From assembly GCF_018873765.1 (NCBI RefSeq), contig NC_057919.1, forward strand, positions 40,905,062 through 40,969,061: DNA of 64,000 nt. Reading direction: 5' to 3'. Numbering within the stretch: the first letter of the stretch is position 1; every line of letters begins with the position of its first letter. This document shows, one piece after another, positions 35,156-44,434 of the stretch. Origin of the DNA: Telopea speciosissima (taxonomy: Eukaryota; Streptophyta; Magnoliopsida; Proteales; Proteaceae). The notes beneath the pieces were generated by a model, which was given only the letters and a program-made list of their open reading frames with translations, made no database searches and was not told where the DNA came from. A program made the translations under genes and the position numbers.

Positions 35156-36319
35156 ACAAAAATTTCATCCCCAAAATTGTCGTACCTTGTAGGAATCTAA
35201 AGGAAGGGTACTTTGCTTGCATTTCCACCTCGGCTTCCCAGGAGGGTTCTTCTTCTGTGTGGTTGCACCACTTCACCTTCACATAATGAATAGGTCTATT
35301 GCGGAAATTCACCACCTTGCTGTCCAAAATCTTCTCAGGTTGTTCTTTATAGGACATATCCCTTGCCAGCTCTGGTGGTTCTTGAGATAGAATATGATTG
35401 GGGTCATGCACATACTTCAGCAACATAGACACGTGGAAGACATTGTACATGCCATCCAAAGATGGTGGGAGCGCCAACCGATAAGCTATCGGTCCAATCT
35501 TCACAAGAATCTCATAGGGCCCAATATATCTCAGGCTTAGGTTGCCCTTATTGCTGAACCGCATCACGCCCTTGGTAGGCGACACCTTGAGAAATACTTT
35601 GTCACCAATAAGGAAATCTAGGCCCTTCCGTCTTTGATCTGCATAGCCCTTCTACCTAGACTGGGCAGCCTTGATTCACTCGTGGATCAAGTCCACCTTC
35701 TCACAGGTTACTTGGATCAATTCTGGCCCAAGAATACGCCACTCTCCTACTTCGTCCCAGTACAATGGAGTATGATACTTTTTCCCATACTGAGCTTCAA
35801 AGGGTACCATTTCAATAGTAGCTTGATAACTGTTATTGTAGGCGAATTCGTTAAGCGAGATATGCTCATCCCAATTGCCCTGCATATCAATGGCACGGGC
35901 TTGAAGCATGTCTTCCAATGTCTGTATTGTCCTTTTCGACTGCCCGTCGGTGTGTGGATGGAAGGCAGTGCTAAAACTCAATAGGGTACCCATAGCTCTC
36001 TAGAATTCGCCCCAAAACTTGGATGTAAATCTGGGGTCCCAATCCGAGATAATGCTAATTGGAACTCCACGCAGGCGAACCACATTATCAATGTACAAGC
36101 GGGCTAGCTTATCCATAGAATAGGTGACCTTGATTTGGATGAAATGAGTTGTCTTCGTCAGTTTGTCCATAGTAACCCATAGAGCATCAACACCTCTGGG
36201 TGTACGAGGTAGTCCAGTGATGAAGTCCATGGTGACATGCTCCCACTTCCATTCTGGCATAGGCAATGACTGTAACAAGCCATCGGGCCATTGTCTGTCT
36301 GCTTTCACTTGCTGACAAG
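35154..36319 (-). pseudogene. Element D integrase and chromodomain-like tail
   Basis: One minus-strand frame with only two stops (about 35997 and 35674). It starts inside the integrase zinc finger (QQVKADRQ), then gives [14 protein letters not shown] with the first Asp (about 36220), [14 protein letters not shown] with the second (about 36030), and HTDGQSKRTIQ, where the catalytic Glu is Lys (codon 35934-35936, AAA). The C-terminal domain (MYNVFHVSMLLKYVHDPNH) and chromodomain-like stretch (NRPIHYVKVKW, EEEPSWEAEVEM) are well kept and end FLQGTTILGMKFL at the stop in the polypurine tract. Integrase would insert the DNA copy and the tail may steer it to chromatin; the changed Glu predicts loss of catalysis. 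Confidence 0.9.
36315..36319. repeat. Candidate target-site ACAAG of the Copia element, left side only
   Basis: Sequence of element D directly beside the clean LTR terminus TGTGAATTCACC. The right partner is not in the window. Confidence 0.5.
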
Positions 36320-36642
36320 TGTGAATTCACCTAGAGGGGGGTTGAATAGGTAAAGGTTGGAAAATTAAAAAATTATGCAAAAATAACCAAGTGAAGACAA
36401 GCAATAAACAAGCAATAAATCAAAGAGTGACACAAGAGATTTATAGTGGTTCGGCCAAAACTTGCCTACGTCCACTCCTCTCACCGTAGAGAGAATTTCA
36501 CTAATTTGAATCTTGAGTAAGAGCAAGAGGACTCATACAAATCTTGAAATAAAGAGAAAGAGGACTCAATCAACAACTAATCTTGATTCAATGAGCAAGA
36601 GGACTCAACCTACTCTTGATTCCGGGCAAGAGAACTCAACCT

Positions 36643-36647
36643 ACTTA
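36643..36647. repeat. Target-site duplication ACTTA, left copy
   Basis: Pairs with 39891-39895. Confidence 0.95.
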
Positions 36648-39600
36648 TGTCACACCCCAAACCACCCCCTGGGAGGATTATGTAGGTGACCCGAATTGCA
36701 TAACGGCAATCTGCCAAACCCCACAGATCTAGAAGCAGTGCTTACATTCATGGAACCACATTCGTCACTTTACCATAAGCAAGATTAGAGTGCTGCAGAT
36801 AAACTACAATTTCAATAATAAAAGGAAGCATAGCGATACGGGGAAATGATGATAATATATACATAAGTAAGTTTGTACATTTCCCACCAACCCACAAACA
36901 TAGAAACAAAGCTGACAAGATCAGTACTAAAGTTACCCTATACATATACATATACAGGGTGAGCATACTCAACCCCAAAAAGAAAAAGAAATAAAAACTA
37001 CAACAAAACCACGGTCAGAACGGAGATAAACTCCTAGAAAAAACAAAAAGGAGTCCCCAAGACAAAAAGCATCACGTGCACTCCTCAACGGTCTTCATCA
37101 ATGACCACCGAGAAAGTACGTAGGATCGGTATGACCTCTGTCGGGGTCCACACCAACATCATCGTAACAACCAGGACTCTCCTCCTCGAGATGAGCCTCC
37201 ATGCCACAGCGGCATCGATCTGCAAAATCATCTAAGAAAAATAATGTATAACAGAGTGTGAGCCCCACCGAGCTCGTGAGCAATTCATATCATCATGCAT
37301 GCACATGCAATCACAATTCACAGTTCATATGATCCTACATGATATGCAAGTCCAGATTATTTATTAGCCACCTAGCAATACAACTAAGTTAAGTCTGTGC
37401 TACTACAATCCCCAATACATGTATCCCTGGTGCGGGCTTCTAACCCCTTCCCATGATACACCCATTGAGTTGTCGGAGAGGACTAGTCAGCTCCCGCATT
37501 CGTTCACCAAGGTCAGCCCGACCAACCCTCTGTGATTAACTTGTAGGGCAATCCATTTCTTTTTTTTTTCTTTTTTTTTTTCATTTCTGGCATATAGCCT
37601 AGCATATAGCTCATATTCACCATTCCGGTGTTCTTTCATTTCTTTTCATTTCTTTTCTCTTTTCACATATTCATATGGTCACCCTCACAGGCATCCAACA
37701 CCTAAACCCCTGTTGGCAAGGGTGCGTAGCACGGGTGACGAAACTCTAGCCCCATGTCTATATGGCATCGTTTGAGTCGGGTGGTGTCAATCGCATCCCA
37801 TTTAATGGGCTATCATAGGCCTCATTTCCAAGCCGACTACGACATCTAATTTAACATTCACAATCATCATATAAGAATTCACAGTGTTGATCAACAGACA
37901 GTCATTATGTAGCGATTTGAGTAACTTTAATAAGAAGTAAGTAACACAGCATTCATGATTAAAATTCTTAATTGTTGGCATAATATCATAATTACACATG
38001 CTCATATGATAATATTATTCACTCAACTGAGTTGGGTTCTAAGACCTCGGTTGCAAACTCAGTTTCAATAGCAGTCTGGTTGTTGACCTCGAGCGCGGGA
38101 TCAAATCCTAAATACAAATTAAATAATGTCTTATTAAGTTTTCAGTCTATCACTGGCAGTCTTAGGGTTAACCTAAGCTTATTGGGTTAACCCGGTGTTC
38201 AGTTGGTTCTCACTTGGAATCACTAGGCCTTAGGCTCATGTCCCGGTGCATTGGCCAGAGTCAGTGGCATAAGGGTAAAATGGTCATTTTTAATAGTTGT
38301 ACCTGACCCTAGGTCAGATTAGGTTCACGATTCTGTCCACAGCTTGTTTGTGTTGTAGGACCAAGCACAGTAGGGTTGTCTTCACCTACGGGGCCCACTA
38401 GGGTTCCAAAGCATTCTCCAAACAAGAACAGATGTGGGGAAGGGCATTTATGTCATTTCCCATCCTCCCACATAGTCCCACAGCCAATGCGTGAAATTTC
38501 CCAGGTCTGATTGCAAAAACAGTAGCCTTTCCTTCACTGTGCAATGGCTCTGGGAGTTGGGTGCATCACCTAGTGCCCTCAAATCGTCATTGGGCTGAGT
38601 TCCCAAGGTTAGGCTTTTTAGGCTATGCTCAAATCTGATCCCTTTGCATGTTAAGGGGTCAGGTAGCCCCAGGGATGATCTACCTTTTGATCCAAATGGA
38701 TCTTCCATCAGGGTCACCATTTGGCTGCCCAGACAACCCAATGAATAGTGTCATAGGGTTTTCTTCAAGCTTAGAATTCAATTTCAGCCACATGTAGGGC
38801 TGGAATCAGATGTAATTTGATGTTCCATCAATCATCTAGAGTTAGGTCTGTGTAGCCATGGTTTGCATCTAGGGTTCCACATTGTCAGCCAGAAGTGAAT
38901 TTGAGCAGTGCAGCCATGTACAGCCAGATTCGGCTCTCAAGAACAACAAATCAGAATTATAAAATTGAACAAAAGTCTCAGATCTTCCATGCTCAAGGCT
39001 TGCATGGCAGATCTGGAGCTGTTCTGGGCAAACCCCAGCTGTTCTGGGCTGCCCAGAGAGCAGAGACACATCAAACATAGAGAAGAAATGGGGACAACAG
39101 GCATATACATGTATTTTTATACCTGAGCAGGTCTGAGAGAGCTCGAACCAGCCTTGGATGGGGGTGGCAGCTCCTCCTTCTTCCTTCTTCTTCTTCTTTC
39201 TTCCTCTCCTTTCTCTCTTCTTTTCCTATCCACGAAATGAGCAGTAACAAGAGCTCTATATGAGCTCAAAGCTCATCTATTAATAGGCCCAGCCTTCACT
39301 GAGGCTTGTTTGGCTGTAAAGGCCTCTTTTGAAAATCAGTTTTTAAACTGATTCAGAGTGATTCTGGGCACACTGGTGGGGTCCACAGTGAACCAAGGGT
39401 ATGAGGTGGTCCCTCAGACTCCCCTCTATCTATGGAGGGTGCCCATGTTCATATTGGGTGGTTCCCACAATAAAAAACTCATTAAAATATGCTGTTTCAC
39501 TCACTGGGCGATGTCACTGGGCCATGTCTGCATCGCCCAGTGCCATTGTCCAAGCTGAAATTCAATGGGGGCTTACACAGGGGTTTGACCCTTGGCCAGG

Positions 39601-39890
39601 GTATTGTCCCCACATGCCATCTAGGGGTTTTTGCACATTTTTACAGAGGTGGGTCCCACATTTATGGGGAGGAGAGAGATTACCTGGGGTTCAGGCCATA
39701 CATCATGCGATGAGTTGTACAGTTGCAGGGGTCTGCTATCCACCTACTGACAGACATGTAGGATGATCCACATAGGGTTTCCTCATTAATCCAAGTTATT
39801 GGAGTGATACTCCACAGTGTTCCTGGTTGCCTGGTCAGGGGTACCTGCCCTTCAATCAAAATTCCAGCCAGTCAGGAGCAGGGTTTGACA
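36648..39890 (-). repeat. Solo LTR of chromovirus family G
   Basis: 3,243 bp from TGTCACACCCCAAACC to AGGGTTTGACA, flanked by ACTTA on both sides, with no internal element sequence: a classic solo LTR. Related to 19420-21952 (opposite strand) and, over its right 1.24 kb, to the LTR of element E. Coding orientation is minus, by comparison with E. Features: hairpin with 12-bp perfect arms CACTGGGCGATG/CATCGCCCAGTG (39502-39542), CT-rich tract (39171-39230), donor-like CTCAG/GTATAAA (39122-39121) and acceptor-like TTTTGCAG (37220), both minus strand. Confidence 0.93.
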
Positions 39891-39895
39891 ACTTA
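39891..39895. repeat. Target-site duplication ACTTA, right copy
   Basis: Pairs with 36643-36647. Confidence 0.95.
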
Positions 39896-40186
39896 TATAA
39901 AGTAAAAATGATACTAAGGGGTTTAGAGTTACCTCAAACCTTTAGTAAAGCTTTGATACCTTTCAAACTATGAAACTTTAATGCAAAGTTGAATGAAGGA
40001 AGCTAAGTGAGAGTGAATGCCTTGAATGAGTGCTTAAATTCTCACTTGAGAGTGACTTGTTCTTGGAGGCTCTTGATTATGATTAGTAGTGGTGTTTAGA
40101 GCCTTAAACAAGTGGGTATTTATAGGCTCGGTGGCTTAATTTAATTAGGAATCTAAATTAAGATCGGATTCCAAAATCCATATATA

Positions 40187-40450
40187 ATCTGGTATGCTGG
40201 ATTCTAATCCGGTATGCCGGATTACCTAATTTCCTTATTGAATAGGGGAATAATGGTCCACTACTAATAGTAATATATTGATCCGGTATGCTAGATGGCT
40301 ATTTGGTATGCTAGATCAGGGTAAAACATAGGTCAAAATGGATCCGATATGCTGGATCACTATCCAGCATACTCCGGAGGGCTACTGTGAGCATTTTCCT
40401 GAGATTCCCATTAATCCGGTATGCCAGATTAGGAACCGGTATGCCGGATT
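40187..40450. repeat. Palindrome cluster in the Copia LTR
   Basis: Eight variants of ATCCGGTATGCCGGAT (6-bp arms, TATG loop) at 40187, 40206, 40280, 40301, 40341, 40362 (inverted), 40413 and 40434. Palindrome arrays are a known trait of Sirevirus LTRs. Confidence 0.85.
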
Positions 40451-40882
40451 GGGTAATTTTAGTGGAAATACTTCAATTCCACTAAGGGGTTGGTTTGGGG
40501 AGGGTTCCAAACCTCAATAGTCACATGTCTAAGTGGTCGAATCACCTCCTAACGACATTCTAAATGGATGTATGCGTGTGTGTGTGCATTACATCAATTG
40601 TGACTTATATGTACAAATATATGATTACAAGGTCTTCAAATTGTCTTCAGTCTTCAAAGTTTGACTTGTTGACTTCCATATCTGTGTAATCACCTTGAGC
40701 ATTATTCTTGTACGTATTTATGTACGTTCTTGTATATGCTCTTGTGTTTGTTCTTGTGTATGCTCCCCCTCACTTGGTGCTACGCTCTCATCTAAACATC
40801 TTAAACAAATGTTAGTCCAAGAGAGGCTTTATTTGTTATCATCAAAACATGGTTTGAAGTGTATAAGGTGTTTTCCTCAACA

Positions 40883-40896
40883 ATCTCCCCCTTTTT
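40883..40896 (-). other. Polypurine tract of the Copia element
   Basis: Minus-strand AAAAAGGGGGAGAT after TTTGTCATCATC, next to the 3' LTR. A second similar motif (AAAGGGGGAGAA) lies at 41076-41087; multiple such tracts are usual in Sireviruses. Confidence 0.85.
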
Positions 40897-41116
40897 GATG
40901 ATGACAAATAATCCAAGTAAAAAATAAGAACATATAAGCAAATGTAAAACAAGAAAAGAGTTCCATACATGCATACACATTCCAAGTTTCAATTTCAAAA
41001 GTTTCAAAAGTAGATATATTCAAATATTCATATCCAAACATCACATTCAAGTCCAAACATTACAATTTTCAAATATTCTCCCCCTTTGTCATTGTCAAAA
41101 AGAAGGGCATTACACA

Positions 41117-42346
41117 TCATGCATCAGGGTCAAAGGGTGGAATAGGTGGAATAGAGCTTGAGGCACCGGGAAATGGTGGTTTAACTCCTTGAGGAGTGGC
41201 TCCCGGCTTGTCAAGAGATAGAAAGCCAAGATTGAGAGAGAGTTGACACACCACATTAAGAATTTTGTCTTGGCGAACATTTAGAGAGTCAAAACCGGTC
41301 TTCACATTGTTGCGAAGAGAAGTCACATCGTCTTGAATTCTTTGTTGACTGAATACAAGTTCCATGATCTGGTTATTTGCTTTGTCCATATATTCATCGA
41401 TGCTTGAGACCCATTCTTGTAAAGATGCCGGTATTCCTACTTGTGCTTGACGAGGAGGGGGCACATTCTCATCCAAAACTTCTTCTTCTTCAACAAACAC
41501 ATCGGAAGGAGGAGGAATAGCTATGGTGTGAAAGCTATTACGGGTGATGTGTTGGAAAGACAAAGTGGACTCTTCCTCACGATCAAGATTAATATCAAAG
41601 GCCCAAAAAATACGAGTGAGAAGACGGCCATAAGGAAGATTAGTGTGCTTGTGTGGGTGAGCACACGATTCCATATACCTTATGATGAAGTATGGAAGGC
41701 AAGTAGGGTTGTTGGTGTAGATGTAATAAGTGATGTAGGCCTGTGGAGTAAGGCACTTGTTTCTATCACCACCCTTAGGAATGATATTATGTTGAACTAT
41801 GTAGGAGATGACATGAGGGATGAGCTGGAGGCGACCAGTGACAACGGTCCCCGCATTAGGGTCAAATTGTTTGAGAATGGAGGAATACACTTCTTCATGG
41901 TTGATCAAATCACCAAAGTTGGTGTTCTTTGGGGTCCAAAAAATCCAAGGTCCATCATTTGGGATTTCAAGAATGCGGGCAAGGTCATCAAGAGAGAGTT
42001 CTATGTGAGTATTTTTCACATAGGAATGAAGTTTCAAACCTTGTTCCGCCCTGCTAAAGTAGAGGTTGGCATAGAAATACTTGACAAGATAGGGATAACA
42101 AGCGTCCGAAATGTTGAGAAGAGGTTCCCAACCGATCTCCTTGAAACGTTCTTCGAGACGGATGCTATTGAAGGAGAACATGTCCACCTCATGTCCTTCT
42201 TCTATTTTTGCACGGCATTCCCTAGACCGAAACAATTGATCTTCCCATTCAGTATAAGGTTGTCTTAAGCCGCTTCCTCTTCCTCCAGTTCTTCCTCTTT
42301 TAGAAGGAGGATTCTCGGTCAATGGTTCCTTACCTTTTTGACTCAT
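41117..42346 (-). CDS. Sirevirus extra ORF (env-like position), putative plant transposon domain
   Basis: An unbroken frame of about 409 codons from MSQKGKEPLTENPP (ATG 42346-42344); the frame is open further up to 42514, but that extra part is hydrophobic and rich in Phe and Cys, so the inner start is preferred. Basic N-terminus, then a globular region with YPYLVKYFYANLYFSR (potential 42090), a segment resembling plant transposon-domain proteins (CLPYFIIRYMES, LPYGRLLTRIFWAFDINL, about 41600-41700), an acidic/proline linker, a predicted coiled coil (SSIDEYMDKANNQIMEL to GFDSLNVRQDKIL, about 41250-41400) and a Pro-rich tail. It sits after pol where Sireviruses carry an envelope-like ORF. Function unknown. 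Homologous to the broken antisense gene at 15330-16517. Confidence 0.8.
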   Translation of the reverse strand: MSQKGKEPLTENPPSKRGRTGGRGSGLRQPYTEWEDQLFRSRECRAKIEEGHEVDMFSFNSIRLEERFKEIGWEPLLNISDACYPYLVKYFYANLYFSRAEQGLKLHSYVKNTHIELSLDDLARILEIPNDGPWIFWTPKNTNFGDLINHEEVYSSILKQFDPNAGTVVTGRLQLIPHVISYIVQHNIIPKGGDRNKCLTPQAYITYYIYTNNPTCLPYFIIRYMESCAHPHKHTNLPYGRLLTRIFWAFDINLDREEESTLSFQHITRNSFHTIAIPPPSDVFVEEEEVLDENVPPPRQAQVGIPASLQEWVSSIDEYMDKANNQIMELVFSQQRIQDDVTSLRNNVKTGFDSLNVRQDKILNVVCQLSLNLGFLSLDKPGATPQGVKPPFPGASSSIPPIPPFDPDA

Positions 42347-42665
42347 TGTGAAAGAAAGAGAGGGAGTGTAAAAGTAGAGAGAAATTCTTAACAAAATGTA
42401 AACACAGTGTAAATCACAATTAGAATGAATAGAGAGTGAGAAGAAGACAAAAAACTGTGATTTAAATAGGCAAACACATCTGCATAACAGTAAAAAAATG
42501 GTCAGAAAATCCAATCCGGTATATCATTTCATAATCCGGTATACCGTTTTGGGTCCAATGGCTATAAAAACAGCCAAAATTGCTGAACTAGCATACCAGT
42601 TGGCAATCCGGTATGCCGTTTCAGCAGAAATAGAGGCAAAATAGCATTAAATCAACATGAACAGA
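42347..42665 (-). other. Spacer between Copia pol and extra ORF
   Basis: Non-coding, but carries several ATCCGGTAT-type half palindromes (42513-42620) like those in the LTR. Confidence 0.6.
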
Positions 42666-43521
42666 TTATGCAAAAGGGTCACATAGGCCTAATTCTCTTC
42701 TTAGGGTGCAGAATCTTTCTTCACTCAAGGGTTTTGTGAAGATGTCTGCGAGTTGCTTCTCGATCTCAATAAAATCAAGTCGGATTTCACCTCATTGAGA
42801 CGTGTCACGTAAGAAGTGGTGACGGATATCAATGTGCTTAGCTCTTGAGTGTAAAATTAGATTCTTGCTGAGGTTAATTGCACTTGTGTTATCACATTGG
42901 ATAGAGGAAGTGTCAAACTTAACTCCATAGTCTTGGAGAGTTTGCCTCATCCAAAGCAATTGTGCACAACACCGTCCGGCTGCAATATATTCAGCCTTGG
43001 TGGTAGAAAGAGCAATAGAATTTTGGTTCTTACTAAACCACGAAACTAAACATGATCCTAAGAAGTGACAAGATCCACTTGTACTCTTACGATCAACATG
43101 ACACCCGGTAAAGTCGGCATCAGAGAAGCTAGCAAGGTCAAAGTCATTGTCCATAGGATACCAAAGTCCAATGCTTGGAGTTCCCTTCAAGTACTTAAAG
43201 ATTCTCTTCACAGTACTTAAGTAGGATTGCATAGGTTTGGCTTGAAACCTAGCACAAGCACAGACACTAAACATAATGTCAGGTCTACTAGCCGTTAGAT
43301 AGAGTAAACTACCTATCATGCCTCTGTATTTAGTTAGGTTAACAGGGGTTCCATCTTCATCCTTGGACAAAGTTACTGATGTGCTCATTGGAGTACCAGA
43401 TGACTTTTGTCCATTGATGTCAAACTTCTTTAATAATTCTTTAAGGTACTTTGTTTGACTGATGAAAATCCCATTAGGACTTTATTTTATTTGGAGTCCT
43501 AGAAAGAAATTCAATTCTCCC
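42666..43521 (-). pseudogene. Copia reverse transcriptase end and RNase H
   Basis: The minus-strand frame starts in the RT connection (FFLGLQIK..., about 43510) and runs through the Copia signature LLYLTASRPDIMF (43310) into RNase H: SDADFTGCHVDRKSTSG (catalytic Asp, about 43110), TTKAEYIAA (Glu, about 42995), QCDNTSAI (Asp, about 42890). It ends QLADIFTKPL..., stop at 42666-42668. Two stops are visible, near 43474 (expected Gln) and 42792. Gag, protease, integrase and most of RT are missing because the Tat LTR starts at 43522. Confidence 0.92.
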
Positions 43522-44368
43522 TGATAAACCCAAAATCACCTTGACCAACCAGGGGCTGCCACATGTCCTAACCCATGCAGGAGGACCAACTCAGGACCAA
43601 AACCAAACAAGCGAACCAGCGGAGAGATTCGACCCAGACTGGACACGGGTGTAGACCTCCGACAAACACAGGCGTGAACCACAAACTTGGGCTCCAACCT
43701 CGGACACGGGTGAGGACCGCGAACCTCTGGCGTGGACCACTGACCCCGGGCGTGGACCGCGGACCCCGGGTGCCAACCCCTAACCCCGGCACGGACCACT
43801 GGCCCTGGGCACGGACCAAAGACCCAGGGCGTGGACTGCCAACCCTAGGCATGGACCGGGCGCAAATCCCCTCAGGCACAGTCATCCTTGGGCACAGTCT
43901 CCCTCAAACACGACGGCGACCACCACCATCAATAAGACAGGTCACATCACAAAGGACTCTAGGCCACCGCCTATCAGTCACGTAGTTTGAACGGACTCAT
44001 ATACCAGGAACCTCATCTACCCCGTAGATAGGTCTATCCATCAGGGATACCAAGTCTATTATGGCACTACGTCTCACGGGAAGACAACCAATCAAGGATG
44101 AACCCTACTACTCAAGAACTCTATCAACTACGAAGACTACTCACCATCAACAAGGACTCTCCATACCACCACAACCCACTATAAAAGAGAAGGTACTCTA
44201 CCCTATAGGATCATCTTGAAGACTATTATTCATCTGTTTGCTCAGGGAAATCTAACTTAGGCATCAGAGAGTCTTAGGCCGGAACCACACCGGTTCTCCT
44301 TTGTCACCCAGGTTCTTTTGTAGGTTATGGCACTCGAAAGGACCCTCGAACGATTTCCTGACACAACA
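43522..44368 (+). repeat. 5' LTR of the Tat element
   Basis: 847 bp, TGATAAACCC to ACACAACA, followed by the primer site. GC-rich middle part with a 20-bp tandem repeat. Confidence 0.85.
43711..43860. repeat. 20-bp tandem repeat in the Tat LTR
   Basis: About seven copies of a unit like GCGTGGACCACTGACCCCGG in steady 20-bp register. Several overlapping open frames on the minus strand are produced by it and are not genes. Confidence 0.9.
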
Positions 44369-44371
44369 GAT

Positions 44372-44389
44372 TGGCGCCGTCTGTGGGAA
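44372..44389 (+). other. Primer binding site of the Tat element
   Basis: TGGCGCCGTCTGTGGGAA, the common post-LTR motif of plant Tat-type elements. Confidence 0.8.
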
Positions 44390-44434
44390 TGATGCTAGCC
44401 ATCGTACCTACTAGCTTGTTCTCATAATTATACT

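Larger units (their letters stand above)
35031..36319 (-). mobile_element. Element D: Tekay-like chromovirus 3' end
   Basis: 112 bp of 3' LTR (35031-35142), polypurine tract (35143-35155) and integrase. It is interrupted at 36319 by the Copia element. The remainder of D is not in the window. Closest to element B in sequence. Confidence 0.85.
36320..40882 (-). repeat. 3' LTR of the Copia element, split by a solo LTR
   Basis: Segments 36320-36647 and 39896-40882, 1,315 bp when joined. Plus-strand ends TGTGAATTCACC and TTTTCCTCAACA. Eight near-palindromes of the form ATCCGGTATGCCGGAT lie at 40187-40450. Confidence 0.9.
36320..43521 (-). mobile_element. Sirevirus-like Ty1/Copia element, 3' part
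   Basis: On the minus strand: end of RT and RNase H (43521-42666), an extra ORF (42346-41117), two polypurine-tract-like motifs and a 3' LTR (40882-36320) whose terminus contains TTCAACCCCCCTCTAGGTG, usual for Sireviruses. The LTR is split by a solo Gypsy LTR. The 5' side is cut by the Tat element at 43522. Confidence 0.88.

Noticed and set aside
41441-42268. 275-codon plus-strand open frame
   Set aside because: Lies opposite the intact Sirevirus extra ORF and has no recognisable domain; a shadow frame.
43536-43985. Overlapping frames in the Tat LTR
   Set aside because: Caused by the 20-bp tandem repeat; LTR sequence.
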